Shown: positions 1 to 10,200 of the stretch, piece after piece
Position numbering within the stretch: position 1 is the stretch's first letter
Layout: every line of letters starts with the position of its first letter
DNA from: Paucihalobacter sp036825875
GTDB lineage: Bacteria; Bacteroidota; Bacteroidia; Flavobacteriales; Flavobacteriaceae
Direction: 5' to 3'
Length of the DNA: 64,000 nt
NCBI RefSeq assembly: GCF_036825875.1
Contig: NZ_DAISXK010000002.1
Span: forward strand, 1 to 64,000
The notes under the pieces: model-generated
The model's input: only the letters and a program-made list of their open reading frames with translations
Told to the model about the DNA's origin: nothing
The model's database searches: none
Position numbers and translations under genes: made by a program

Positions 1-53
1 ATCGCGCCTGCTTTGGGAGCAGGAGGTCGCAGGTTCGAATCCTGCCACCCCGA
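1..53 (+). tRNA. tRNA-Pro (anticodon TGG), 5' end outside the window
   Basis: This is the 3' two thirds of a proline tRNA. The anticodon stem CCTGC (7-11) pairs with GCAGG (19-23) around the loop TTTGGGA, which puts anticodon TGG at 14-16. The T arm GCAGG/TTCGAAT/CCTGC is complete, and the acceptor strand CACCCCG (46-52) is followed by discriminator A53. The acceptor 5' strand and D arm lie upstream of base 1. CCA is not encoded as such: after A53 the sequence reads CCGCCA, so the enzyme at 22211-23632 would be expected to finish the end. Confidence 0.95.
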
Positions 54-54
54 C

Positions 55-170
55 CGCCAAAATCCTTTTCACGTAGTGAAGGGGATTTTGTGTTTTAAAA
101 ACCATGAGCTTGCTCAAATGGTTTTTAAAACAAAAAATACCAAAAAGCGCAGCTTTAAAGGATTTTGGCG
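55..170. repeat. Nested inverted-repeat element behind the tRNA
   Basis: A perfect 14-bp inverted repeat, CGCCAAAATCCTTT at 55-68 and AAAGGATTTTGGCG at 157-170, encloses further hairpins. The first is 59-72 with 76-89 (14 pairs, two of them G-T wobbles, 3-base loop). The second is a perfect 15-bp arm, 91-105 with 118-132, extended inward by GAGC/GCTC. The third is AAAGC/GCTTT at 144-148 and 152-156. The 59-72 arm can pair with either partner, so two alternative folds are possible. A hairpin GATCC/GGATC (177-181, 189-193) follows. The block may act as a tRNA terminator/processing signal or be a small palindromic repeat element; no coding function is supported. Confidence 0.7.
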
Positions 171-283
171 AGCAACGATCCATCTTCAGGATCACGAAGT
201 AATCCCTTCATTCAAAAAATACAATTAAATAGACTGAGAATTCATTCGTTTTAGTAATTGCCATTTATATTTCTGCTTAATTT

Positions 284-985
284 TTACAAATGCAATCCAC
301 ATTCTGTCTTTGGGTGGTTGTTCCATCTACCATTTCTATCATCACCAGGAACGGTGCAGTGTTTACAACCAATAGAATTATAACCTTTAGCCACTAACGG
401 ATGAAATGGTAAATTATGTTCTTTAATAAAAGCATCACGTGTTTGTTTACTGATATCAAGCAGCGGATAAAATTTTAAAATGCCGTTGCGTTCTTCAAAA
501 ATATCGAGCGTTGCTCTGTGGTCACTTTGCCATTTCATTAGACCAGACATCCAGACTTTGTAATTTTTCTTTATGGCATCCAAGGGTTTTACCTTATTTA
601 TAGAACAACAAAAATCTGGGTTTTTTAACCAGGTTTGGTCTTTAGTTGTGAAATCATGTTCTTCTTTTAAAGCACTAATAGATTTAACATTTAAACCATA
701 CTGAGTACTCAATTGCTCTTTGTATGCTAAGGTATCATCAAAGTGGTAGCCTGTGTCAATGAAGAAGACAGTTTGACTCGAGTTAACATCTGACACTAAC
801 TTTAATAGAAAAGCCGAGGTGGCTGCAAATGAACTTGTGAGCATCACATCGTCTTGATTGAAATCTTTGTAAAGTTCATTGATGCGTTGGGTAGCTGTCA
901 GTTTTCTGTACTTATGGTTTAGTGAAGTAATTTCATTGGATGAAAGTACATCATTGTTTTTTAATTTTTTATCGGTTTCAAACAT
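284..985 (-). CDS. cysH: Assimilatory APS/PAPS reductase (CysH family)
   Basis: It reduces adenylyl sulfate (or PAPS) to sulfite in cytosolic sulfate assimilation, using thioredoxin as donor. The 233 residues are normal length. They include an ATP-PPase-like loop near residues 50-57, a Cys-Cys pair at 126-127, a CxxC at 207/210 and the terminal KTECGLHL block (226-233) with the catalytic Cys229. All four cysteines for a [4Fe-4S] cluster are present, which in this family marks the APS-using bacterial type rather than the cluster-free E. coli PAPS type. No other sulfate-assimilation gene is adjacent. The usual SGLRREQS segment reads SGLMKWQS here. Start ATG at 985. Confidence 0.9.
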   Translation of the reverse strand: MFETDKKLKNNDVLSSNEITSLNHKYRKLTATQRINELYKDFNQDDVMLTSSFAATSAFLLKLVSDVNSSQTVFFIDTGYHFDDTLAYKEQLSTQYGLNVKSISALKEEHDFTTKDQTWLKNPDFCCSINKVKPLDAIKKNYKVWMSGLMKWQSDHRATLDIFEERNGILKFYPLLDISKQTRDAFIKEHNLPFHPLVAKGYNSIGCKHCTVPGDDRNGRWNNHPKTECGLHL

Positions 986-1072
986 AAAAGTTCAATATAT
1001 AAGCGGCAATTTAAACATGTTTGTCAAATAAAAGAAGTGACAATTAATTTTTATGAATATGGTAATATAAGC

Positions 1073-1309
1073 CTACTTTTTCTCATTTTTTGGCATCGGT
1101 CCTCGTAAATGTATGATTAATCCGTTAAGAAAATTCCGTAGCACTTGATCTCCACATTCCATATATTTAGGATGGTCTTCGTTTCTAAAGAAAGCACCAA
1201 GTTCGCTCTTAGAAATCCTAAAATCTACCAATTCTAAAATTTTGACTATTTCATCATCGCGAAGTTTAAGGGCGACTCTTAGTTTTTTGAAAATATCGTT
1301 ATTTGTCAT
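1073..1309 (-). CDS. DUF1456 family protein, single-domain form
   Basis: A 78-residue soluble protein of the DUF1456 (YehS-like) family, function unknown. The start at 1309 (MTNNDIFKKLR) was chosen because the family begins this way; a longer reading from 1363 would overlap the end of the esterase gene and add a basic stretch without family resemblance. It carries one copy of the domain, ending in the typical FLNGLIIHLRGP segment. E. coli YehS has two copies in about 156 residues, so this is a half-length version. It lies 32 bases behind the esterase on the same strand and may be cotranscribed. Confidence 0.8.
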   Translation of the reverse strand: MTNNDIFKKLRVALKLRDDEIVKILELVDFRISKSELGAFFRNEDHPKYMECGDQVLRNFLNGLIIHLRGPMPKNEKK

Positions 1310-1341
1310 GCTAAATAGGTTAGGTATTAATTTTTGTCTTT

Positions 1342-2163
1342 TTATTTTTTTTCTACTAACCAAAGATAGGCCTCTAGAAATTCTTTATTCCAAAAGTCTT
1401 CATTGTGTTTGCCACCATTTACAATTTTATTTCGAATTTGGTTTTCGTTAACTCCTTTGTTTAAAAGCAAATCTACCATTTTTTGTTGTTCAGCAACGGC
1501 TGTTTCACTTTCTTCAGTTCCAATCACAAAATAGAATTTTTGAGTTTTTGGTATTTCGGAGGCCTGTGCAAAACTGTATATATCGTCGGTATACCAAAAA
1601 GATGGCGAAAATATACCGGCATTTCCAAACACATCAGGATATTTTAAAACTGCATAAAATGACAATAAACCACCTAAGGATGATCCCATAATGCTGGTGT
1701 GTTCGGGTGCGGAAATGGTTCTATAATTCTTATCAATATAAGGTTTTAAAGTTTTCACAATAAATTCAAGATATATATCACCTTTTCCTCCACCATATTT
1801 TTCATGATGAAAAGGCGTGAGTTCATCAAGTCGTTTTTCGTTGCCATGTTCTATACCTACGATTATGGTTTGTTGGTTATAAATACTATCTAGAATTTCA
1901 TCAATTTTCCATTCACCGGCGAACGAAGTTTCACGGTCAAATAAGTTCTGAGCATCGTGCATATAGATGACTTTATAAGCGTTTCTAGAATTTTGATAAT
2001 TTATAGGTTTATATACCCAGATTTGCTTATCGCTGTCAAGTTGAGGTGCTTGTATACGGAATATTTCAATCTGTTGTGATGCAGTACTTTGCGAATAAGA
2101 AATGAGTCCTATGAGCAAAACGAAAAGTAAGAAAATATGACAAAAAACGCTTGTTTTTCCCAT
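1342..2163 (-). CDS. Secreted alpha/beta hydrolase, putative esterase (Esterase D/Fes-like)
   Basis: A 273-residue serine hydrolase of the putative esterase family (PF00756), which includes siderophore esterases and feruloyl esterases. An N-terminal hydrophobic segment (about residues 9-24) suggests export. The nucleophile elbow GSSLGG places the active Ser at 162, and the catalytic His is likely His253 in GGKHNE. The segment HDAQNLFD near 69-76 is typical of the family. The substrate cannot be deduced. DUF1456 follows downstream on the same strand. Start ATG at 2163; no convincing promoter is visible in the 130 bases upstream. Confidence 0.8.
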   Translation of the reverse strand: MGKTSVFCHIFLLFVLLIGLISYSQSTASQQIEIFRIQAPQLDSDKQIWVYKPINYQNSRNAYKVIYMHDAQNLFDRETSFAGEWKIDEILDSIYNQQTIIVGIEHGNEKRLDELTPFHHEKYGGGKGDIYLEFIVKTLKPYIDKNYRTISAPEHTSIMGSSLGGLLSFYAVLKYPDVFGNAGIFSPSFWYTDDIYSFAQASEIPKTQKFYFVIGTEESETAVAEQQKMVDLLLNKGVNENQIRNKIVNGGKHNEDFWNKEFLEAYLWLVEKK

Positions 2164-2293
2164 TATGCTTGAGATGAAAGTTTAATTAAATCGACTAAAT
2201 ACTTAAAAGTTTTCGACAAGTTACAATTATTCGACGACAACAATTTATCTATTCTAGCTAATTTAGTAACCATAAATAACGATTCCTCCAGTT

Positions 2294-2695
2294 ATGATAA
2301 ATAGACTAGAAAAATTGAGTTTGCTTTCGGAGATGATTGCATTCGCAAGATTAGATGAATCCATTAAATCTATTGAATATAGATTTCTTTTGGGCGTTGC
2401 AAAGCAACTCGAAGTTTCGCAAGAAGATTTTGACTATTTGTTTGAACATCCTGTGACCTATATGCATTTAAAATCGCATAGCGAACGCATTGTTCAATTT
2501 CATAGATTGGTGCTATTGATGAATTTAAATAAGGAAATCACACCTAAGGAGTTGGTGAAATTACACAACTTTGGGTTGCGTATGGGATTAAGTCATGAGT
2601 CTATAAATCGAGTGTTAGATCTTATGGAAAGTTTTCCTAATAAAATTGTTCCTGCAGATTTTTTGATTGATATCTTTAAATTACAATATAATTAA
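2294..2695 (+). CDS. Small helical protein, TerB-like
   Basis: A 133-residue, apparently all-helical, cytosolic protein conserved in flavobacteria. Its N-terminal part (residues 8-48, LSLLSEMIAFARLDESI then an acidic helix pair) resembles the TerB/TerB-like fold, but the characteristic acidic metal-binding residues cannot be assigned with confidence. It converges on uvrB with only 20 bases between the stop codons. In related genomes genes like this sit beside uvrB and are sometimes misannotated as excinuclease subunits; nothing in the sequence supports a repair role. Start ATG at 2294. Confidence 0.6.
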   Translation: MINRLEKLSLLSEMIAFARLDESIKSIEYRFLLGVAKQLEVSQEDFDYLFEHPVTYMHLKSHSERIVQFHRLVLLMNLNKEITPKELVKLHNFGLRMGLSHESINRVLDLMESFPNKIVPADFLIDIFKLQYN

Positions 2696-2715
2696 TTTCG
2701 ATAATAATTTTAAAA

Positions 2716-4722
2716 TCAGGCTATCTTAAGTTTTTCTAGCTTATCTTGATAGGCTGTAATTTCATCTCTAAACCGCGCTGCTTCCATAAAATCAAGTGCT
2801 TTTGCTGCCTGTTCCATTTGTTTTCGTTTATCTCTTATAGCTTTTTCTAACTCACTTTTAGTAAGATATTTAGATTCTGGTTCAGCCGCTTTACTAGCTT
2901 CTTGCTGATAATAATAGGTGCTTACCGAATTTCTAGCCAAGGAACTATCTAAACTTTTATTAAGCGCTGTTGGCGTGATATTATTTGCAAGATTATAGGC
3001 AATTTGCTTGTCTCGTCGGTAGTTGGTTTCGTTTATAGTTTTTTGCATGCTATTGGTTATTTTATCAGCATACATAATGGCTTTTCCGTTAAGGTGTCGC
3101 GCCGCACGCCCAACGGTTTGGGTTAATGAACGGTTAGATCTTAAAAATCCTTCTTTATCAGCATCGAGAATAGCGACCAATGAAACTTCTGGCAAATCCA
3201 AACCTTCACGAAGTAAATTAACACCAACAAGCACATCAAATATTCCTTTACGCAAGTCTTGCATTATTTCAACACGTTCTAAGGTATCAACATCGCTGTG
3301 AATATAGCGACATCGTATAGCCACTCGGGTGAGATATTTCACCAATTCCTCAGCCATTCTTTTGGTAAGTGTTGTTACAAGTGTGCGTTCGTCTTTTTCA
3401 ACTCTTTGTTGAATTTCTTCAATTAAATCATCAATTTGATTAAGGCTAGGACGCACCTCAATCACTGGATCTAAAAGTCCAGTGGGTCTAATAACTTGTT
3501 CTACAAAAACGCCATCTGTTTTTTGCAATTCGTAATCTGCTGGTGTCGCACTAACATAAATAACCTGATTTTGAAGAGCCTCAAATTCTTCAAATTTAAG
3601 AGGTCTGTTATCCATGGCAGCTGGCAATCTAAAACCATACTCTACAAGGTTTTCTTTTCTACTTCTGTCTCCGCCGTACATGGCGTGAACTTGTGAAATG
3701 GTAACATGGCTTTCGTCTACCACCATTAAATAGTCTTCTGGAAAATAATCCAAGAGGCAAAACGGACGTGTGCCAGGTGATCGTCCATCGAGGTATCGCG
3801 AATAGTTTTCAATGCCTGAGCAATAGCCTAACTCCCGAATCATTTCTAAGTCAAATTCGGTACGCTCTTTAAGTCGTTTGGCTTCTAGATGTTTGCCAAT
3901 GTCTTTAAAATAATCGTGCTGTTTTACTAAATCATCTTGAATTTCTACAATTGCATTTTGCAACACATCGGGCGAGGTCACAAACATATTGGCTGGATAA
4001 ATATTCAGCCTGTCGTACGATTCAATGATTTCATTGGTTTGCACGTCAAAGGCTTCAATTTCTTCAATTTCATCGCCAAAAAAATGTATTCTGAAAGCAT
4101 TATCAGCATAACCAGGAAACACATCAACAGTGTCACCTTTTATTCTGAAATTGCCATTATTAAATTGAGCTTCAGTCCGTGAGTACAAACTTTGAACCAA
4201 ACGATGTAATAATTTGGTTCTCGAAATAACTTGATCACGTTCTAGAGTGATGACGTTTTTTTGAAATTCCACAGGATTTCCAATACCGTATAAACAGGAG
4301 ACAGAAGCTATTACAATAACATCTCTTCTTCCTGAAAGAAGTGACGACGTAGTGCTAAGTCTTAATTTTTCGATTTCTTCATTGATGGATAAATCTTTTT
4401 CAATGTAAACTCCAGAAGTTGGTATATAAGCTTCGGGTTGATAATAATCGTAGTATGAAACGAAATATTCTACTGCATTTTCAGGAAAAAATTGTTTGAA
4501 CTCTGAATACAATTGCGCGGCCAAGGTTTTATTGTGAGCTAAGACTAAAGTAGGGCGTTGTACTTTTTCAATAACATTTGCGACAGTAAAGGTTTTACCA
4601 GAACCAGTGACGCCCAATAATGTTTGATAACGTTCGCCGCCAGCAATAGCTTGCGCTAATTTGTTGATCGCTTGTGGCTGATCGCCTGTAGGGCTAAATT
4701 CTGATTTAATTTTAAATCGCAT
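2716..4722 (-). CDS. uvrB: UvrABC system protein B
   Basis: DNA damage-recognition helicase subunit of nucleotide excision repair, which loads UvrC on lesions delivered by UvrA. The 668 residues are the usual length. Walker A GVTGSGKT lies at about 37-44, the DNA-clamping beta-hairpin with YDYYQPEAY at about 90-110, the helicase Walker B as VVDESH near 335, and motif VI in the QTVGRAARH segment. A C-terminal UVR motif that contacts UvrA/UvrC lies at about 628-663. Start ATG 4722 follows an exact TAnnTTTG -10 box, so it probably has its own promoter. Confidence 0.98.
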   Translation of the reverse strand: MRFKIKSEFSPTGDQPQAINKLAQAIAGGERYQTLLGVTGSGKTFTVANVIEKVQRPTLVLAHNKTLAAQLYSEFKQFFPENAVEYFVSYYDYYQPEAYIPTSGVYIEKDLSINEEIEKLRLSTTSSLLSGRRDVIVIASVSCLYGIGNPVEFQKNVITLERDQVISRTKLLHRLVQSLYSRTEAQFNNGNFRIKGDTVDVFPGYADNAFRIHFFGDEIEEIEAFDVQTNEIIESYDRLNIYPANMFVTSPDVLQNAIVEIQDDLVKQHDYFKDIGKHLEAKRLKERTEFDLEMIRELGYCSGIENYSRYLDGRSPGTRPFCLLDYFPEDYLMVVDESHVTISQVHAMYGGDRSRKENLVEYGFRLPAAMDNRPLKFEEFEALQNQVIYVSATPADYELQKTDGVFVEQVIRPTGLLDPVIEVRPSLNQIDDLIEEIQQRVEKDERTLVTTLTKRMAEELVKYLTRVAIRCRYIHSDVDTLERVEIMQDLRKGIFDVLVGVNLLREGLDLPEVSLVAILDADKEGFLRSNRSLTQTVGRAARHLNGKAIMYADKITNSMQKTINETNYRRDKQIAYNLANNITPTALNKSLDSSLARNSVSTYYYQQEASKAAEPESKYLTKSELEKAIRDKRKQMEQAAKALDFMEAARFRDEITAYQDKLEKLKIA

Positions 4723-4726
4723 AATG

Positions 4727-4734
4727 CAAATTTA
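4727..4734 (-). promoter_or_regulatory. -10 element of uvrB
   Basis: TAAATTTG on the minus strand, an exact match to the Bacteroidota -10 consensus TAnnTTTG, ends 4 bases before the uvrB ATG. The transcript would therefore be leaderless or nearly so. No clear TTG is found at the -33 distance. Confidence 0.55.
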
Positions 4735-4794
4735 GTTCAGTTTCGAACTTTAAAAAAATGACTATTTAATTAAAACGCGTTATTTCTTGAAACC

Positions 4795-7125
4795 TTATCT
4801 TTTTAAAGTGAAATGGCCACGATAAGTTGTGCCATCTGTTAATGTTGCCAAATACCAATAATCATTAGTAGGCATGGGTTTGCCGTTAAGACTTCCATCC
4901 CAAGCGTTATTGATGTCCGTCATTTGTTTAATTAATTTTCCATAACGGTCAAATATTTTTATATCTATACCAGTATTAAATTCTGAATCCACACCATATA
5001 CCTGCCAAAAATCATGAAAACCATCGTTGTTTGGAGTGAAAAATTTAGGAAATCCTAAGACGGCAATTCTTTGTTCAACAATACCACAGCCGTTTTTATC
5101 ACGCACAAAAACATCATGAAATCCAGGACTCACATTGTTGAAAACATGGCTATCCTGATAAAATCCATTGCTGCTATCTAAAGCAAATTCATAATCTCCA
5201 TCGCCTGAAACCTCTACGGTAACTGTATTGTTATCCGTTGCCTGAGAAATATTAATACTGTCTATGAATGCGACGTCGGAAGGCAATACGGTAATTGTTC
5301 TGGAATTACTACATCCATTAGTATTGGTCACAAAAACGGTGTATGTTCCGACAGCGTTGATATTATTGAAGGTAGTAGTTACATCTGTAAGTGTACCATT
5401 AAAAGACCATTCGTAATAATAATTATTTGGAATGTCGTTAATCACACCTCCAAAAAGTGTGATGGTTTCGGGGAATGAATTCAAGCAATAAATCACAGTC
5501 TCATCATTAGCAAGTTGAGGTGGCGGCAACACTCTTAAATTTAAACTTGAAACACTAAAACACTGATTGTTTGAACGAATGTTTACATAGATAGTTTGAT
5601 TATATGCTTCAATATTTTGATAATTTAGAGAAATAGCATTCCTTCTAGTTTGAGCATCCACGGCCGTTTCATGAAATGTTAAGGTGGCATCTTCGGGAAT
5701 TTGATTTGAGATGGAGTTTCTCACGCTGGTAAGATTGAAAGTAGTGAAACCTTCAAGGTTATTACTATCACAAGCAGTTACCTCTGGAATAGTTATAGCA
5801 TTATTATTGATTTGAAGTTGTACTTGTGCAATATTAAAACAGCCAGATTGACTAAATACTCTTGCAAATACATTTTGAAACGGACTGGTGTTTTCAAATT
5901 CAAATGGAGTATTTATTGGGTTGGTATTTAGCTCAGCATCATTTTCAGAAAGAAAGAAATTCGAAATCACTAGATTTTGATTGTCATTGGTAATTTCGGT
6001 TTGGGCGTTGAATAAATTATAAATGGTTATTCCGTCTTGATTAAAATCGCATTCGGTTAATACTGTATCAAACACCTCAGGAATTGCGTCGTATTCAACA
6101 ATTATTTCTCCGAAAGACTCACAATTATTATCCAATAAAATTTCGACATTATAAGTTCCGGGTTCATCAATAGTTAGAATAGCATTGGTTTCGCCTTCTA
6201 ATTCAACACCGTCCTTAAACCATTGGTATTGATTTGTTCCAGGTTCTGTTGCGTTTATGGTGAATGTTTCGATTCCACAAAGTGCATTTCCTGTTGAAAG
6301 TAATCGATTTAATCCTAAATCCGTTGACAATTGAAAACTACCAGCTTCAAAGAACACAGCTGAGTCAAAGCGGTAGTTAATATGATCTGCGATAACAAGT
6401 TTAACTCGATACGTTTCGTTAGGAATCACATCGGCGGTTGCTGTTAAAACTTTTGTTTGTCCGTTAAAATTAATGGGTGCATTTACATCGTTGAATTGGT
6501 CGAAATAAAATTCGTTTTGTGCTGGACAGCCATTGGGAATTTCGGGTAATACGTTTGTGACTTTGATAGGTATATCGGTCCCTGGGACAACCGCTATATT
6601 CGTGTAAAGTTGGTCGTTAATGGGTCGAATTAGAAAGGCAAACAAATCCGAAAAAATACAAGTGTTGGGATTATTTTCCTGATATTCTTCCGAAGCAAAT
6701 AAATATTTAAAGCTTATTTGGGAAGCGACTGCTGAAAACTCAAATTCAATAATCGTAGCGTTATGAGTATTGTCTAATCCCAGATAAAACTCTAACTCGT
6801 CATCGCCAACCCAGCCGGGTGCATCATCATCACTTAGATTATCATTTGGTCCAGGAACATTGGAAAGTCTTCCAGTTGATAATACAATTCCACGTTCAAA
6901 AGGAAAATTGGAGCCATTTCCTTCAAAATAGCCAAAACTCGTATCACCATCAGAAAAATTGCCGCCGATAACATTTACAACCTGTACATTAGTTATGCAA
7001 TTGCTGTCAATCAAGATATCCTCAATCAGTTGCTGTGGTGTATATGTCTGACTTTCAACAGATATATTTTGGCTCCAACCAAGAATAGAAAACCAACAAA
7101 AAAAATAGAAAAGAATTTGCTTCAT
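4795..7125 (-). CDS. Choice-of-anchor L / T9SS type B sorting-domain surface protein, 776 aa
   Basis: A secreted, probably cell-surface protein. Order: signal peptide (1-19, ending GWSQ), a choice-of-anchor L domain (about 25-265, with SNFPFERGIVLSTG and LFASEEY segments), an Ig/PKD-like domain (about 285-345), two approximately 94-residue modules starting with a Cys-acidic loop (CDFNQDG, CDSNNLEG), another Ig-like segment, and a gliding-type T9SS type B C-terminal domain (last ~85 residues, FFTPNNDGFHDFW to GHFTLKR). The start at 7125 was chosen because the 13 extra residues upstream are not signal-like and an exact -10 box sits at 7147-7154. Likely an adhesin or gliding-related surface protein; ligand unknown. 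The downstream half closely parallels the neighbours at 7222-12048 and 14216-17611. Confidence 0.85.
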   Translation of the reverse strand: MKQILFYFFCWFSILGWSQNISVESQTYTPQQLIEDILIDSNCITNVQVVNVIGGNFSDGDTSFGYFEGNGSNFPFERGIVLSTGRLSNVPGPNDNLSDDDAPGWVGDDELEFYLGLDNTHNATIIEFEFSAVASQISFKYLFASEEYQENNPNTCIFSDLFAFLIRPINDQLYTNIAVVPGTDIPIKVTNVLPEIPNGCPAQNEFYFDQFNDVNAPINFNGQTKVLTATADVIPNETYRVKLVIADHINYRFDSAVFFEAGSFQLSTDLGLNRLLSTGNALCGIETFTINATEPGTNQYQWFKDGVELEGETNAILTIDEPGTYNVEILLDNNCESFGEIIVEYDAIPEVFDTVLTECDFNQDGITIYNLFNAQTEITNDNQNLVISNFFLSENDAELNTNPINTPFEFENTSPFQNVFARVFSQSGCFNIAQVQLQINNNAITIPEVTACDSNNLEGFTTFNLTSVRNSISNQIPEDATLTFHETAVDAQTRRNAISLNYQNIEAYNQTIYVNIRSNNQCFSVSSLNLRVLPPPQLANDETVIYCLNSFPETITLFGGVINDIPNNYYYEWSFNGTLTDVTTTFNNINAVGTYTVFVTNTNGCSNSRTITVLPSDVAFIDSINISQATDNNTVTVEVSGDGDYEFALDSSNGFYQDSHVFNNVSPGFHDVFVRDKNGCGIVEQRIAVLGFPKFFTPNNDGFHDFWQVYGVDSEFNTGIDIKIFDRYGKLIKQMTDINNAWDGSLNGKPMPTNDYWYLATLTDGTTYRGHFTLKR

Positions 7126-7146
7126 ATTGTAACCTAAACCCGTTTG

Positions 7147-7154
7147 CAAAGATA
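7147..7154 (-). promoter_or_regulatory. -10 element of the 776-aa surface protein gene
   Basis: TATCTTTG on the minus strand matches TAnnTTTG exactly and lies 21 bases upstream of the ATG at 7125. It supports that ATG over the longer reading frame start at 7164, which would lie upstream of the box. Confidence 0.6.
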
Positions 7155-7221
7155 CAATTAGCAAGTTATTTGAATGCTGAAATAAATGTTAAAGACGGAA
7201 ACAGAAATTACGCAGTTGATT

Positions 7222-10200
7222 TTATCGCTTTAACGCAAAATGTCCTTTTACTTGAAATTGAATATTGCCTCTTACAACATCTGCCACAAACCAGTAATCG
7301 TTCGTTGGCATGCGCTGTCCGTTATAATTGCCATCCCAGCCCGAAGAACTAGAATTTAAGGTTTTTAGCAGTTTGCCGTAACGATCAAATATATTAACGA
7401 TGGTGCCAGGTAGGGTTTCAACGCCTGATATATGCCATGTGTCAAAATATCCGTCGTTATTTGGAGTAAAAAATTTTGGGGCGTCAATAACGACCACTTC
7501 ACGATCCACAGCCGAGCAACCATTTAAATCTATGATGGTGATGGTGTGATATCCTAAAGTAACATTCTCAAAAACGTTAGATTCTTGAGGCGCGCCACTA
7601 TCTAAGGCATAGGCGTAATTGCCAATACCTGTTACGGTTATAGTAATATTGTTGGGATCGGAAAAGTCAATAATTTCAACAACTTCAATGTTTGCCGGCT
7701 GAGACTCTATAACGTTGAATGCGACCGTGGTCTCGCAACCAAAAATACTAGTAACGGTTACAGCGTAGTCACCAATCTCCGAAATATCAATTTCAGGAGT
7801 TGTTTCGCCTGTAGACCAAACATAACTATCATCTGGATTGTTGGTATTCGCGCTTACAGTAACCATACCAATTTCAAGACATATAACTTGATTTGGAATT
7901 TCAACCACTGGTAAAGGGTTGATAATAATCGTGAACTGCGTGATTTCAAAACAACCTGTACTGGTGTTTTCAACCCGTGCGAAAATAACATCCATATCTC
8001 GGGCTTCGAAATTGTTATTTAAATTGTTATTTGAATTTTCTGCATCCGTATTATTTAGATAATAAGTAACTGAGAAATTATTGGGGTTTTGACTTCCCAA
8101 AATGGTTTGAGTTTGTTGTGACAAATCAAAAAACAAGAAACCGTCATAATCATCATCGCAAGATTCTAGATCTTCAGGTTGGTTGGCAATCGGTAATGGA
8201 TTGACGTTTAATTCAAACGGATAAATTATAAAACACTGCGTTATTGAATGTTGAACTCTAGCATAAAGTATATCGTTCGCCGTTTGATACATGTAATTAT
8301 TTTGAATGGCGTTAGTTTGATTTTCCGCATCATTAAGCGATGTGAAATAAGACATTTCTACATTATTTGTGTTGTTTATTATTACATCGTTTATGTCATT
8401 TACATTAAAGGTTTGGTCAACATTGTCGCAGATGTCATAAACTTCAAATGTGTTTATAATTGGTGGTAGATTAACTTCTAGTTCAATCGGGATTGCTAAA
8501 TAACAATTAGAGATGGTATTGGTTACCTTAAAATAAACTATTTGTGGATTGCTTAAATTAGTATAATTTCTAGGGTCAGAAATAGGGTTAAGGTCGGCCT
8601 CTAAATCAGCCAAATTTTCAAAATACGCTGTTTCAATGTTATCTTGGCGCACGTCAAGAATGTCATTTGCAGCATCAGTCAAATCAAATTGTACGATTCC
8701 ATCATAATCGTTATCACAGCTAACCAAAGGATCAGCCTGGTTAACTTCTGGTGCCTGAATTACATTGATCGTAAAAGTTGTGATCGAAACGCAAATTGTA
8801 CCGTTGTCAATGCGTGCAAAAAGTTGTTGGGGATTTACAGTGTTGCTGAATTGATTATTAACAGCATTTTGATTATTGACCGCATCAAATTGATTAAGGT
8901 GAAATGTAATGTTTAGGTTGTCGTTTATACCTTCAGCTATTTCGGAAACCTTAAGATTTAAATCGAAATTTTCACGACCATCATTAGATGCATCGTCGCA
9001 AACAAACCAATCTGTTGGTTCGTTAAATTCTGGATTGGTGCCGACTTCAATGGTGAAATTTGAAGTTCCATAACAATCGATGTCTGTCAGATTTTCTACA
9101 CGAACAAAAATCGTTTGAGGATTGGTGATGTTTTGATAGGCAATGGTTTTATCTATTATATTGGCTCTATTGTCAGCATCGTTTTGATTTGTGAAATACA
9201 ACACCCTTTTTCCAGATTGACCATTTAGAATTTCATTGTCCTTTGAATTAAAAAAGAAATCGCCAAATCCATCACTGTTATCCTCGCAAATTCTATAATT
9301 ACTTATGGTAGTGAATTGCGGTAAAGTATTTATAATGATTCTTATTGGTTCAGTAGAAAAACATCCTGTAACACTGTTTTCAACTCTAGAAAATACAGTA
9401 GTTGAGCTGGTTTGAAAACTTTCTGGATTGGCTATGGGATTTGAATTGGACTCCGCATCTTGCAAATTATTATGAAACGTGATATCGCGTTCGTTGGTAC
9501 TGATAACCAATTCGGTAATGGTATTGTTCAAATTTACGATTGAAATTCCATCAAAATCATCGTCACAAATTATTATGTCTGCTGGTTGATTGGTTAACGG
9601 CGCTGGCAAGATGTTTACTGTAAATTCATTAATAGCGGCACATCCAGTTTGGTTAAATCGAATTCTCGTGTAAAGTGTTTGCGGATTTGAAATATTGGTG
9701 TAAAAGTTAGGAAGTTGATTCGTGTTATTATTGGCATCTTCCTCCGTTGCAAAATAAAACACGCTGAAACCAGTTTGGCCATCTGTGATGAGCGCATTAA
9801 AGCTTGATAATTCAATAGAAGTGAAACCATCTTGGTCTGTATCACAATAATCTACCGTACCGATTGATTCAAATTCTATAATCGGTACAATAATTAACTG
9901 TATGCTGTCATATTCCGTACAAGTGGGACTGCTAAGTTCTATAAAAATTGTTTGTGGGTTTTGGGTTGGGGTAAATGGAATATTTCCATTTATTGGGTTT
10001 ATTCGATTGTCTCGGTCTTCTTGAGTTAAATAGAATGTTACAGTTACATCAGGTATATCATTTATAATAACATTAGCTATGTTATTGAAACTAAAATTCT
10101 CTACACCATCATTATCAATATCGCATCTCGAAAAATCTCTAATTAGAGTTCCTGTTAAGAGTAAGTTTGTATGAATTTCAAAAGATACGATTGTTGCACA

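Noticed and set aside
13..228. Open frame of 71 codons overlapping the tRNA
   Set aside because: It begins inside tRNA-Pro and runs through the inverted-repeat element; the peptide is a translation of tRNA and hairpin sequence.
986..1072. Possible SAM or other riboswitch ahead of cysH
   Set aside because: The 87 bases show no recognisable conserved core or stable terminator-antiterminator pair.
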